Notes: generated by a model from the sequence alone, not told the origin. DNA of 64,000 nucleotides from Paraburkholderia caribensis (GCF_002902945.1 NZ_CP026103.1:1426001-1490000); one strand, 5' to 3'. Counted from the stretch's first letter, positions 44,829 to 57,625 are shown. Translations and numbers: made by a program.

Positions 44829-44858
44829 AGTCTAAAGCGCCGAATTTTGCGTTGTCAA
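44829..44858 (-). promoter_or_regulatory. Predicted promoter of locus B
   Basis: Minus-strand -35 TTGACA (44853-44858, perfect), 18-bp spacer, -10 TAGACT (44829-44834). Transcription would start near 44822, just before the hexaloop hairpins. Confidence 0.65.
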
Positions 44859-44907
44859 CGCTGATCAAAAATCCTTCAGCCGTCCGCGCGTTCGCGAAAA
44901 CGCAGCA

Positions 44908-45840
44908 TTACAGCCGCTCGATCAGCCGCGCGTCGCCATGCTCGCAGTACGCGTGACACGCAGTGCGTGCAGCATTCGCCGCGCCGTGCACGAACAGCGG
45001 CGCATCCGAGCGGCGCGACATCGACACGACGATCGAAGGCGGCGAAGGTTGCAAAGGCAACTCAACCACTTCGCCGCGCGCGATCAGTTCGTCGACGAAA
45101 AGCCGCGGAATAGCCGCGACGCCAAAGCCGTCGCGCACCAGTTGCACGATCACTGAAATGGACGGCGAGCCGGTGATGCGCGTGTCGGCAAGCGGCACGC
45201 CATTCGCGAGCGCGAGCTTGCTGACGATGTCTTCGAGCGCGCGATGCGGCGCGGTCCCACGGCCGAACGTCAGGATGGGATGCCGCAACACGCGTTTTGC
45301 GAGCCCGCTGCGGGACAACGGCAACAGACCCGCGCGCGCGATCCAGTGAACGGGATAGTTGGCGAGCGCGTCGCACACCACCGATTCCTCATCGCTGCCC
45401 TCCACGCGAATGATCAGATCGAGTTCACCCGCCATCAAACGGCGCTGCAGGACCACGCTCACATCCACCGCGAGATCCACTTCGAGTTGCGGATAGTCGG
45501 TGGCGAGCATGCGCATGTAGTCGGCGAGCCAGCTGTGCACGACCGTCTCGATCACGCCCAGGCGCAGCTTGCCGCGCATCGCGCCTTCGTTGGACGCGGC
45601 CGCCTGCAACTGACGCGTCGCCTCGACCACGGCTTTCGCGTAGCCGAGCAGGTAATCGCCATTCGGCGTCAGGCGGAACTCGCGGCTGTCGCGATCGACC
45701 AGCACGGTCTGCAATTCATCTTCGAGCGCCTTCAGACGCTGGGAAATCGCAGCGGGCGTGGCATGCAGCGCCGTTGCTGTCGTGCGAAAGCTGCGCAATT
45801 TCGCCAGCGTGACGAAGGTTTCGAGAAAGCGAGTATTCAT
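44908..45840 (-). CDS. LysR-family transcriptional regulator
   Basis: 310 residues. The N-terminal LysR helix-turn-helix (FLETFVTLAKLRSFRTTATALHATPAAISQRLKALEDEL) is followed by the LysR substrate domain (KLRLGVIETVVHSWL, VDLAVDVSVVLQRRLMAGELDLIIRVE). It is divergent from the D-glutamate cyclase-family gene at 46031 with 190 bp between starts, so it probably controls that cluster. Its 3' end faces away from the amide operon start, with the locus B promoter just beyond it. Confidence 0.9.
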   Translation of the reverse strand: MNTRFLETFVTLAKLRSFRTTATALHATPAAISQRLKALEDELQTVLVDRDSREFRLTPNGDYLLGYAKAVVEATRQLQAAASNEGAMRGKLRLGVIETVVHSWLADYMRMLATDYPQLEVDLAVDVSVVLQRRLMAGELDLIIRVEGSDEESVVCDALANYPVHWIARAGLLPLSRSGLAKRVLRHPILTFGRGTAPHRALEDIVSKLALANGVPLADTRITGSPSISVIVQLVRDGFGVAAIPRLFVDELIARGEVVELPLQPSPPSIVVSMSRRSDAPLFVHGAANAARTACHAYCEHGDARLIERL

Positions 45841-46030
45841 GGCGCGAAGCGCTTCAAAAAAAACGACGTGACTCGGGAAAACCCGCAGATTCGTTAAGAA
45901 ATTCTATTCGTGGACAGCAAAGAAAACTAGTTGGCGTCAAATTTTCTTCTTTTCTATGCTTTGCCTGACGGTACGCAATTCGAGGTGTGACGCGCGCCGC
46001 CAACCGAAAACATCAGAAGCCCGCCCGACC

Positions 46031-46804
46031 ATGACTCCATCCGAATTCCGCCAGGCCGTTCGTCACGGCGACTTTCGCGGCCCGACCGCCGGACATTGCG
46101 GCGAGTACGCGCAAGCCAATCTCGCGATACTGCCCGCCGCCCATGCGCATGATTTCCTGCGCTTCTGCCATGCGAATCCGAAACCGTGCCCGCTGCTGGG
46201 CGTCGGTGAACCGGGCGATTTCCGCGTACCCATGCTGGGCCGCGATATCGACATCCGTACGGACGTACCGGCCTACAACGTCTATCGCGACGGCGCACTG
46301 AGCGAGCGCGTCGACTCCATTGAAGCGCTGTGGCAGGACGATTTCGTCGTGTTTGCGATCGGCTGCTCGTTTTCGTTCGAGCACATGCTTGCGCTCGAAG
46401 GCATCGGGCTGCGCCACGTCGAAGAGGGACGCAACGTGCCGATGTATCGCACACATATTCCCAACCGGCGCGCGGGCGTGTTCGGCGGCGAACTCGTGGT
46501 GTCGATGCGTCCGATGCGCGGCGCCGATGCGATTCGCGCGGTGCAGATCACGAGCCGCTTTCCCGGCGTGCACGGCGCGCCCGTCCATATCGGCGACCCT
46601 GCCGAGCTCGGCATCGCCGATCTCGCGCGCCCCGACTTCGGCGACGCCGTGACGATCCGTGCGGGCGAACTGCCCGTCTACTGGGCGTGCGGCGTGACCC
46701 CGCAGACCGCGCTGATGGCGGCGAAGCTGCCTCTCGCGATTGCCCATGCACCGGGCCACATGCTGATGACGGATATCACGAACGCGTCGCTAGCCGTGTT
46801 CTGA
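46031..46804 (+). CDS. D-glutamate cyclase family protein (DUF1445, putative hydro-lyase)
   Basis: 257 residues, typical length. Family stretches are visible: YAQANLAILPAAHAHDFLRFC, NPKPCPLLGVGEPGD, RTDVPAYNVYRDG, FAIGCSFSFEHMLALEGI and WACGVTPQTALMAAKLPLAIAHAPGHMLMTD. The eukaryotic member converts D-glutamate to 5-oxo-D-proline; the bacterial activity is less certain. A longer frame starts at 45956 but ATG 46031 fits the family. An MFS transporter and a 5-oxoprolinase-type fusion follow on the same strand, which supports a 5-oxoproline pathway. Confidence 0.82.
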   Translation: MTPSEFRQAVRHGDFRGPTAGHCGEYAQANLAILPAAHAHDFLRFCHANPKPCPLLGVGEPGDFRVPMLGRDIDIRTDVPAYNVYRDGALSERVDSIEALWQDDFVVFAIGCSFSFEHMLALEGIGLRHVEEGRNVPMYRTHIPNRRAGVFGGELVVSMRPMRGADAIRAVQITSRFPGVHGAPVHIGDPAELGIADLARPDFGDAVTIRAGELPVYWACGVTPQTALMAAKLPLAIAHAPGHMLMTDITNASLAVF

Positions 46805-46959
46805 CCAACGCGGCGCGTTGCGCCGCATCGCTGGGCATCCCATTCGTTGAACGAGATCTGGCCGCGCCGACCAGAGGGGCTGACTCAATCCTTTGAATCG
46901 TTTTCAGGCATGCGGGCGGCGCCAGACATGCCCCACTCGTCGATCGACAGGAGCAACTG

Positions 46960-48258
46960 ATGGACAGCAAGACACTCACGGCAATCGCAGACGAGCCCAG
47001 CGAAGCGGCCAGCGAAAGCCGGCTTTCCTGGTACGCAGAAGCCGGTCCGCGCGCGCGACGCGCGTTCTGGAGCTGCAAGGTCGGCTACATGCTCGACGGC
47101 ATGGACACGCAGATGCTCTCGTTCGTGATCCCGACGCTCGTCGCGACGTGGGGCATCACGCTCGCGGATGCCGGGTTCATCGGCACGTTGACGCTGCTTT
47201 CGTCGGCGTTGGGCGGCTGGATCGCGGGCATACTTTCCGACCGCATTGGCCGCGTGCGCACACTGCAACTGACCGTGTTGTGGTTCGCCGTCTTCACAGG
47301 GCTGTGCGGACTTGCGCAGAACTACGGTCAGTTGCTCGCCGCCCGCGCATTGATGGGCTTTGGCTTCGGCGGTGAATGGACCGCGGGCGCCGTGCTGATC
47401 GGCGAGGTGATTCGCGCACGCGACCGCGGTAAGGCCGTGGGCCTCGTGCAGTCCGGCTGGGCGCTCGGCTGGGGCATGGCCGCCCTGCTCTACGCCGTGC
47501 TCTTTTCGGCGATGGCCCCGGAACTCGCGTGGCGTGCGCTGTTCCTGATCGGCCTCGTGCCCGCGTTTCTCGTGCTGGTGATCCGCCGCTATGTGAAGGA
47601 ACCCGAAGTATTCGAGCAGGCGAAAGCAATACGGCGCGACGCCAACGATACGCCGCGCTTCACCGAAATCTTCGCGCCGAAGCTGCTGTCCACGACGCTG
47701 CGCGCCGCGCTGCTCACGACGGGCGCGCAAGGCGGCTACTACGCGATCACCACCTGGCTGCCCACCTTCCTCAAGACGGAACGCCATCTCACGGTGATGG
47801 GCACGGGCGGCTATCTGGCGATGATCATCGCTGGCTCTTATGTCGGCTACCTGTCGAGCGCGTGGCTCACGGACCGCATTGGCCGCAAGCCCAATTTCAT
47901 TCTGTTCGCAGTCGGCTCGATGGCGATCGCGTTCGCCTACACGTCGCTGCCGCTCACGAATACGTCGATGCTGTGGCTCGGCTTCCCGCTTGGCTTTTTC
48001 GCCTCCGGCATTTTCTCGGGCATGGGCGCGTTTCTCACCGAACTCTTCCCCACTCGCGTGCGCGGTTCGGGACAGGGCTTCTGCTACAACGTCGGCCGCG
48101 CGATCGGCGCGCTGTTTCCCGTGCTGATCGGCTCACTGTCGAAAGAGTTCGGTCTTGGCACGAGCATCGGCATTTTTGCAGTAGCCGCCTATGGCGTGCT
48201 GATCGTCGCCGCCCTCACGCTGCCCGAAACACGCGGACGCGAACTCGAATCCGCATGA
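46960..48258 (+). CDS. MFS transporter
   Basis: 432 residues, about twelve hydrophobic segments. Signatures include GYMLDGMDTQMLSFVIP in TM1, the loop SDRIGRVRTLQ and ALMGFGFGGEWTAGAVLIGE in TM4, as in the sialate/aromatic-acid-like MFS groups. ACAGGAG precedes ATG 46960. The next gene begins at or just after its stop (an ATG overlaps the TGA at 48255). From context it may import the substrate of the 5-oxoprolinase-type enzyme. Confidence 0.87.
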   Translation: MDSKTLTAIADEPSEAASESRLSWYAEAGPRARRAFWSCKVGYMLDGMDTQMLSFVIPTLVATWGITLADAGFIGTLTLLSSALGGWIAGILSDRIGRVRTLQLTVLWFAVFTGLCGLAQNYGQLLAARALMGFGFGGEWTAGAVLIGEVIRARDRGKAVGLVQSGWALGWGMAALLYAVLFSAMAPELAWRALFLIGLVPAFLVLVIRRYVKEPEVFEQAKAIRRDANDTPRFTEIFAPKLLSTTLRAALLTTGAQGGYYAITTWLPTFLKTERHLTVMGTGGYLAMIIAGSYVGYLSSAWLTDRIGRKPNFILFAVGSMAIAFAYTSLPLTNTSMLWLGFPLGFFASGIFSGMGAFLTELFPTRVRGSGQGFCYNVGRAIGALFPVLIGSLSKEFGLGTSIGIFAVAAYGVLIVAALTLPETRGRELESA

Positions 48259-48329
48259 ACCCGGCGCGCACGATTGCGCGCCCCTTCGATCAACCGTCCC
48301 TGCATGTCGCTCTCATCTTTCATCGCACC

Positions 48330-51962
<3,633 letters not shown>

Positions 51963-52119
51963 CGCGGCTTGCGGCGAGCCGTTGCGCAGCGCGGCTCGCG
52001 TTACCTTCTGAAGAGACAGAGCGGCGCACGACCTTCGGCGCCCCTGCGGGCAAGACCGGCGCACTGACACATCGTGCCCGTCTTCTGCCATGCCTATGCG
52101 GCACCCGCTTCAGTGCAGG

Positions 52120-52374
52120 TCATTCCGTTACCCCGAGCAGATGTTCGATGTGTTCTTCAACACGGGCACGCGCCTCGGTGATCGCGTGATCCGTGGTCCG
52201 CGAAACAAGCGGAAAGTCGAGACCATTGCCCTTGAATCTCCCCGCGTAGTGCACCCATGACCGATACGCGTACACGCCCGAATCGCGCCGGGCCAGGTTG
52301 ATCGTCACGTCGTAGGTACGCTGCATGCCGCTCGCGCGCGTGTAGGGAAACTTGTGGACTTCCGAGTGAATCAT
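52120..52374 (-). CDS. Small hypothetical protein
   Basis: 84 residues, no recognised domain. The sequence is soluble and rich in aromatic and charged residues (YDVTINLARRDSGVYAYRSWVHYAG, then a helical C-terminus ITEARARVEEHIEHLLG). A clear ribosome site GGAGG precedes ATG 52374. It converges with the 5-oxoprolinase-type gene; the next small gene upstream is on the same strand. Confidence 0.68.
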   Translation of the reverse strand: MIHSEVHKFPYTRASGMQRTYDVTINLARRDSGVYAYRSWVHYAGRFKGNGLDFPLVSRTTDHAITEARARVEEHIEHLLGVTE

Positions 52375-52478
52375 GGATACCGCCTCCGGGTGTTCGATTC
52401 CACGTGACGCTTCGTGCTGGCGAACATATTGGCCCGGCCTCGAAACGCGCTAATCGTTGCAGACGAAACCGTTGCGCC

Positions 52479-52748
52479 TCAAGGAAGATCGACGGCAGTT
52501 TTGTGTGCGGAACCGGCTTGCTTTGACGGGATATCGCAGGGCGGCAACGGCATCGGTTCGTTATCCGCGAATGCCGTGCCGCAGCGCACCGCAAACGCGA
52601 ACGCGGATTGCCGGTTCGCGAAGTGACCGAGATCGCCAAGCGACGTCGCCTCGCCATCCTCTTCGAGAATGGCGACCCGGGCGACAAAGGTATTGCCGCT
52701 TCGTGCGACCGACGGCTGAATCGCTACGCCGTGGTGATAGAAGTGCAT
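52479..52748 (-). CDS. Small hypothetical protein
   Basis: 89 residues, no recognised domain. It begins MHFYHHGVAIQPSVARSG, then alternating beta-like segments (TFVARVAILEEDG) and a helix (NRQSAFAFAVRCGTAFADNE). GAGGAGG lies before ATG 52748. It lies about 105 bp upstream of the other small gene on the same strand; the two may be co-transcribed. Confidence 0.66.
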   Translation of the reverse strand: MHFYHHGVAIQPSVARSGNTFVARVAILEEDGEATSLGDLGHFANRQSAFAFAVRCGTAFADNEPMPLPPCDIPSKQAGSAHKTAVDLP

Positions 52749-53066
52749 ATCGCCTCCTCAGACCCTTATATGGAGACCCCGCTGCGGACTGGATCGCGCC
52801 AACGGTGTCGGAAAGTCCTGACGACATTGTAAGCTATTTGTCAGAATTCAGGAGCCGGTGCGCGTCGATGACGCAGTGGGACGTGTTCCCGGTTGCCGCG
52901 TGGTGTGCGAAACGCCAACTCGTCTTCAGCGCACATGTTCGACTTCATCGAATGTGTTCATCGGGAGGACCGTACGGCAGACGGTGACATTGCGTTCAGC
53001 ATGTGACTACCCGAACAGGCTACGCGTGCGCTGCGATCTCATCTATTCCCTCATCAAGGAAACACC
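52749..53066. other. Intergenic region before the GST gene
   Basis: 318 bp between divergent genes. No convincing ORF, RNA gene or repeat was seen. It must hold the promoters of the small hypothetical gene and the GST gene, but no clear sigma-70 pair was assigned. Confidence 0.5.
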
Positions 53067-53750
53067 ATGCTTCAGTTCTACTTCCACCCGTCTCCCAATC
53101 CTCTCAAGGTGGCGCTTCTGCTCGAAGAGCTTGAAACACCATTCGAGCTTTCCGCCGTCGATACTTTCAAGGGAGAACAACACGCGCCCGCGTACCGGAA
53201 GATCAGTCCGAACGGCAAGGTCCCGGCCATCGTCGATGACGGTGTGACCGTATTCGATTCGCACGCGATTCTTCTGCACCTCGGCGCAAAGCATGGGAAG
53301 TTCGTCCCCGCCGCGCCGTCGCAGCATGCCGCGATGCTCTCGTGGCTCCAGTTCGTCGCGACAGGGCTGTCGCCGTTTTCCGGCCAGGCCGTGCATTTCC
53401 TGCACCATGCACCGGAACCGCTGCCGTATGCGCGCAACCGTTATCTGAAAGAAGTCGAGCGTCACTATCGCATTCTCGATGAGCGTCTCGCGAGTTCGCC
53501 GTATCTGGCGGGCGACACTTACTCGATCGCCGATATCGCGCTGTGGGGCTGGGCGCATTTCGCCGGCTATATCCTGGGCGAAAAGGGACTCTCCGACTAT
53601 CCGCACGTCAAGCGTCTGGTCGACGAGATCTCGGCGCGTCCGGCGGCTATCCGCGCGCTGGCGCTGAAAGACAGGCAGGTGTTCAAGGCCGAGTTCGACG
53701 AAGAGACTCGCCGCGCGCTGTTCCCGCAGAACGCCTCGCTCACGGCTTAA
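53067..53750 (+). CDS. Glutathione S-transferase family protein
   Basis: 227 residues. The N-terminal thioredoxin-like domain (FYFHPSPNPLKVALLLEELETPFE, with KISPNGKVPAIVDDG and the glutathione-contact DSHAILLHL) is followed by a helical C-terminal domain (YLAGDTYSIADIALWGW). It resembles the Ure2p/YfcG-like group. It should bind glutathione for conjugation or disulfide reduction in the cytoplasm. AAGGAA precedes ATG 53067. Confidence 0.9.
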   Translation: MLQFYFHPSPNPLKVALLLEELETPFELSAVDTFKGEQHAPAYRKISPNGKVPAIVDDGVTVFDSHAILLHLGAKHGKFVPAAPSQHAAMLSWLQFVATGLSPFSGQAVHFLHHAPEPLPYARNRYLKEVERHYRILDERLASSPYLAGDTYSIADIALWGWAHFAGYILGEKGLSDYPHVKRLVDEISARPAAIRALALKDRQVFKAEFDEETRRALFPQNASLTA

Positions 53751-53883
53751 ATAGCCGCGAGAACTCGCGCGCCGGTCGTCTGGAACGGCGAGTTCCGGCG
53801 CGTTGCAGACCGATGCTGTAGTGTTACAGCTTTCCTGCTCTCGCAGCCGGCGTCGCAGATACCGGCTAATCGAATCTACTGCT

Positions 53884-54906
53884 ATGAAGAAGATTGGCTT
53901 TCTCTCCTTTGGTCACTGGGCCAATTCTCCGGGTTCACAGGCACGATCGGCAGCCGATGTACTTCTGCAATCCATCGACCTCGCCGTCGCCGCCGAAGAA
54001 CTCGGCGCTGATGGTGCGTTCTTTCGCGTCCATCATTTTGCTCAACAGCTTGCATCGCCCTTTCCACTTCTCGCCGCAATCGGCGCGAAGACGCGCACGA
54101 TCGAGATTGGAACGGGTGTCATCGACATGCGCTACGAGAACCCGCTCTACATGGCAGAAGATGCTGGCGCAGCCGATCTGATTGCTGGCGGACGCCTGCA
54201 ACTCGGTATTAGCCGAGGCTCCGGCGAACAGGTTATCGATGGCTGGCGCCACTTCGGGTACGCGCCAGAAGAAGGCGAGACGCACGCCGATCTGGCACGC
54301 CGTCACACGGAAGTGTTTTATGAAGTGCTGCGAGGCAAGGGTTTTGCACAGCCGAATCCGCGCCCCATGTTTGCCAACCCGCCGGGACTTCTACGCGTCG
54401 AACCTCATTCCGAAGGACTTCGTGAGCGCGTCTGGTGGGGCTCGGGCTCCAACGCGACGGCCGTTTGGGCCGCGAAAATGGGCATGAACCTGCAGACGTC
54501 CACACTGAAGAACGACGAAACGGGCCGTCCGCTTCATATCCAGCAAGCGGAGCAGATCCAGGTTTTCCGTGACGCATGGAAAGAGGCCGGGCATACGCGA
54601 GCGCCGCGCGTGTCGGTCAGCCGGAGTATCTTCGCGCTCGTGAATCAACAGGACCGCATGTATTTCGGACGGGGCACGCAGAGCAAGGACACAATCGGTT
54701 TTCTCGACGACGACGTCCAGAAGATCTTTGGCAGGAATTACGCTGCGGAGCCCGACGTTCTCATCGAAGAACTGGCAAAAGACGAAGCTATTGCGGCAGC
54801 CGATACGTTGCTACTCACCGTGCCTAACCAGTTAGGCGTCGAGTACTGCGCGCACGTCATAGAATCGATTCTCACGCATGTCGCTCCGGGTCTCGGTTGG
54901 CGTTGA
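53884..54906 (+). CDS. LLM-class flavin-dependent oxidoreductase (luciferase-like monooxygenase)
   Basis: 340 residues with a TIM-barrel luciferase-like layout. Visible features are GFLSFGHWANSPGSQ, AVAAEELGADGAFFRVHHFA, IEIGTGVIDMRYENPLYMAEDAG and the conserved LQLGISRGSGE. It uses reduced flavin (FMN or F420) with O2; the substrate is unknown. It follows the GST gene by 133 bp on the same strand. Confidence 0.9.
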   Translation: MKKIGFLSFGHWANSPGSQARSAADVLLQSIDLAVAAEELGADGAFFRVHHFAQQLASPFPLLAAIGAKTRTIEIGTGVIDMRYENPLYMAEDAGAADLIAGGRLQLGISRGSGEQVIDGWRHFGYAPEEGETHADLARRHTEVFYEVLRGKGFAQPNPRPMFANPPGLLRVEPHSEGLRERVWWGSGSNATAVWAAKMGMNLQTSTLKNDETGRPLHIQQAEQIQVFRDAWKEAGHTRAPRVSVSRSIFALVNQQDRMYFGRGTQSKDTIGFLDDDVQKIFGRNYAAEPDVLIEELAKDEAIAAADTLLLTVPNQLGVEYCAHVIESILTHVAPGLGWR

Positions 54907-55017
54907 CGCGCGGGAAGACTGCCAGAAAAAATTCCCGCCATTTCCGACGATGATCCGGCGCGCCGCGTGGGGACCCACTGCACGGAATCCGTCCGGCGGG
55001 ATTCCATCGTTCCGAAC

Positions 55018-55305
55018 TCAACTCCCCTGGTAGATATCACAGGACAATCCGACGACACACGGCCCGCCATTCCTTCCTCGTCCGCTTCCACTCGATCCAC
55101 CTGGCTGAGGACCGACGGAATCGTATTCATAGCGATTCATCGAACTGGCGGGCTGCGCCATTTGTGGTTGGGACATCGTCGCAGCGGGCGCCATTTGTGG
55201 GTCGGCGCTTCCGGACGGCTGTTGCCATGTTGTCTGCGCATACGCAAAGTCCGTGACCGCGGACAATGCAGAAACTACCAATAACGAAGCCAAAAGAACT
55301 CTCAT
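55018..55305 (-). CDS. Small secreted hypothetical protein
   Basis: 95 residues. A signal peptide (MRVLLASLLVVSALSAVTDFAYA) precedes a low-complexity, proline/glutamine/methionine-rich region (PQMAPAATMSQPQMAQPAS) and a glycine/serine stretch. It ends with two cysteines in GGPCVVGLSCDIYQ, which may form a disulfide. AAAGGTG precedes ATG 55305. The function is unknown. Confidence 0.7.
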   Translation of the reverse strand: MRVLLASLLVVSALSAVTDFAYAQTTWQQPSGSADPQMAPAATMSQPQMAQPASSMNRYEYDSVGPQPGGSSGSGRGRNGGPCVVGLSCDIYQGS

Positions 55306-55735
55306 TTCTGCACCTTTGTCGATAATGCAATTCGATTCAATCCGATAAGGATAACGAATCGAAATACATTGACTTGAAGAAAAAACAGACTTTCGGTTGC
55401 CGATTGAGGAAAAGGAAGCCTGCTCCGGCCAGCAGCGTGACTTTTATGATCGGAGGCATCCTCTGAAGAGGTCACAGGGGCACATGTTTAGGGACGCGCC
55501 TTTTCTTGTCCTCCAGTTATAGACCCGTCCTCAAAGGAAATCCAGCGCCGAACACACCCGTGCCAGTTCTGCTGTCAAATCGCGCACGGCATCGGCGAGC
55601 GCGCCATATACATGTAAATAGCCGGACGGCGGCCTTTCAACCATAACAGGTCCGTAAGCATGCAGGGTCGACTCTGATGGCATACATTAGTACAGCAATG
55701 CCCAAGTCACGCCATCCACTCACTGGAGTTCGACC
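55306..55735. other. Gene-free region between divergent genes
   Basis: 430 bp. Less GC-rich than its neighbours. It holds a small inverted repeat, TTCGATT (55331-55337) with AATCGAA (55357-55363), close to the secreted-protein gene, but no supported ORF or RNA gene. Confidence 0.5.
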
Positions 55736-56389
55736 ATGAGCTACGACCCCGCCGATACGGCAGTTGTGTTTATCGATCCACAGAACGACGTGTTGAGCCC
55801 TACGGGCAAAAACTGGGGCGCCGTCGGTGCGAGCGTGACCGAAAACCGAACGGTCGAAAATATGGTGAAAATCTTCACGGCAGCCAAAGCAGCGAAGTTC
55901 AGCGTGTTCATTTCCCCACACTATTTCTATCCGACCGACCGTGCATGGAAATTCAACGGCCCACTGGAGGCAGACGAGTTTGCGACAAGCACCTTCGCAC
56001 GAGCGGGGGCGCTGAACCTGAGCGGATTCGAGAAATCGGGGGCCGACTGGCTGGATGAGTTCAAGCCGTTTATCGAGGACGGCGAGACTATCGTGGTGAG
56101 TCCGCACAAGGTGTTCGGACCGCAGACAAATGACCTGACACTGCAACTTCGAAAGCATCGCGTGCAAAAAGTCGTGCTGGGCGGGATGCTAGCCAATATG
56201 TGTGTCGAGTCTCACCTGCGCGACCTGATCGAGCAGGGTTTCGAAGTGTGCGTCGTCTCCGACGCGACGGCTGGGCCGCGTCATCCGATCTGGGGCGACG
56301 GTTATAAGGCGGCGATGATCAACTATGCGTTTCTTGCGCATGCCGTTGTCACGACCCAGGAGGTCGTAGACTCGATGACGGGAAGGTAG
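55736..56389 (+). CDS. Isochorismatase-family cysteine hydrolase
   Basis: 217 residues. The catalytic triad of the family is present: Asp14 (VFIDPQNDV), Lys125 (SPHKVFG) and Cys156 (LANMCVESHLRD). The C-terminal VVSDATAGPR is typical. Such enzymes hydrolyse amides, nicotinamide or isochorismate-like compounds; the substrate here is not evident. ATG 55736 follows TGGAG. It is followed after 219 bp by the tautomerase gene, with an operator-like repeat between. Confidence 0.88.
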   Translation: MSYDPADTAVVFIDPQNDVLSPTGKNWGAVGASVTENRTVENMVKIFTAAKAAKFSVFISPHYFYPTDRAWKFNGPLEADEFATSTFARAGALNLSGFEKSGADWLDEFKPFIEDGETIVVSPHKVFGPQTNDLTLQLRKHRVQKVVLGGMLANMCVESHLRDLIEQGFEVCVVSDATAGPRHPIWGDGYKAAMINYAFLAHAVVTTQEVVDSMTGR

Positions 56390-56470
56390 CTGCGCCTCAA
56401 ACCACGCGTCGCGCGTCGGCACCACAAGAGCGATCAAAAGCATCGCATCGATCACATGGCTTCCATCCAA

Positions 56471-56515
56471 TAAATGACGTTCATCATCTATTGCATAAAT
56501 GATGACCGTCATTTA
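56471..56515. promoter_or_regulatory. Long inverted repeat upstream of the tautomerase-TetR genes
   Basis: 17-bp arms (56471-56487 and 56499-56515) agree at 16 of 17 positions around 11 bases. Within it AAATGA-N6-TCATTT (56497-56514) is a symmetric 18-bp site. Probable operator of the TetR protein encoded at 57035. Confidence 0.5.
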
Positions 56516-56608
56516 TTATCAACGTGCTCCCGATCCGCTATTCGGGCTTTTCTTGCGCACAAACCAATGCCGCGCGCCGTCACCGACGTTCCAGTCGAGG
56601 AAATTATC

Positions 56609-56992
56609 ATGCCACTTGTACGTATCGATCTCGCAGAAGGTCAATCCGCCGAGTATCGCAGTGCCGTCGCCGACGAGGTCTACAAGGCGATGACTACCAC
56701 GATGAACGTGCCCGTCAATGACCGTTTCATGGTGATCAACGAGCACAAGTCCGGCAACTTCATTGCCGATCCGACCTATCTGGGCATCGAGCGCTCGCCT
56801 CAATGCATCATCGTGCAGCTCACATTGAATGCGGGCCGCGATATCACACTCAAAAAAGCCTTCTACAAGGCGCTGAGCGAAGGTCTTCACGCGCGCGTCG
56901 GACTGCGGCGAGAAGACCTGTTCATCAGTCTCGTCGAAGTGCCGAAGGAGAACTGGTCGTTCGGCAACGGCGAAGCACAATACGCGCAATAA
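56609..56992 (+). CDS. Tautomerase-superfamily protein
   Basis: 127 residues beginning MPLVRIDL, so the catalytic Pro is exposed after Met removal. The 4-oxalocrotonate tautomerase/MIF-like fold is suggested by IVQLTLNAGRDITLKKAFYKALSEGLHARVGL and LFISLVEVPKENWSFGNG. The physiological substrate is unknown. GAGGAA precedes ATG 56609. It is 42 bp before the TetR gene and probably co-transcribed with it. Confidence 0.85.
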   Translation: MPLVRIDLAEGQSAEYRSAVADEVYKAMTTTMNVPVNDRFMVINEHKSGNFIADPTYLGIERSPQCIIVQLTLNAGRDITLKKAFYKALSEGLHARVGLRREDLFISLVEVPKENWSFGNGEAQYAQ

Positions 56993-57034
56993 GCGCAGGG
57001 GCGACGCGCGCCGCACTCACCACGGAGGGCCCGG

Positions 57035-57625
57035 ATGCCTCGCGTATCGAAGGAACAAACCGACAGGAACCGCTTGCTGATCGAGGCGGCGTCCGCGCGC
57101 CTCTTCAAGGAACGCGGGCTGAATGGTGTCTCGGTCACCGACATCATGGCGAGCGCGGGGCTCACGCATGGCGGGTTCTACGGCCATTTCGAATCGAAGG
57201 ACGAACTCGCCGCCGTGGCGTGCGAGCGTGCATTCGGTGAATCCGTGGTGCGCTGGAGAGCGCTGGTCAAGGACGATGCGGGCGAACAGGCGTTCGTCGA
57301 CGCGCTCGCGAAGCACTATCTCAGCCCGAAGCAGCGCGACGAGCCCGGCGGTGGCTGCCCCGCCGTCGGTCTCGCTGCTGACGTGGCACGTGAGGAGACG
57401 ACCAAGCCGGTGCGCGGCGCCTATGCGCAAGGGCTCAAGTCGATGTTCAGCCGGCTCGCGTCGTTTGCGGGTCCGCGCCCGTCGAAGCGAGCGCGTCAGC
57501 GCGCCATCGCCCGCCTTTCGATGCTGGTGGGTGCGGCCACGCTCGCGCGCGCGGTGCGGGGCGATCCGCTCTCCGATGAAATACTGACGGCCGTGCGCGA
57601 TTATCTGCACGACAGTTTCCAATAG
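57035..57625 (+). CDS. TetR/AcrR-family transcriptional regulator
   Basis: 196 residues. The N-terminal TetR helix-turn-helix (EAASARLFKERGLNGVSVTDIMASAGLTHGGFYGHFESKDELAA) is followed by a variable ligand domain (GGGCPAVGLAADVAR). A strong site GGAGGG precedes ATG 57035. It lies directly downstream of the tautomerase gene, and the inverted repeat at 56471-56515 may be its operator. Confidence 0.9.
   Translation: MPRVSKEQTDRNRLLIEAASARLFKERGLNGVSVTDIMASAGLTHGGFYGHFESKDELAAVACERAFGESVVRWRALVKDDAGEQAFVDALAKHYLSPKQRDEPGGGCPAVGLAADVAREETTKPVRGAYAQGLKSMFSRLASFAGPRPSKRARQRAIARLSMLVGAATLARAVRGDPLSDEILTAVRDYLHDSFQ

Noticed and set aside
47529..48329. Upstream part of the 1477-residue frame as part of the 5-oxoprolinase-type gene
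   Set aside because: It lies over the MFS gene in another frame and has shadow composition; the family starts near WQFWIDRGG.
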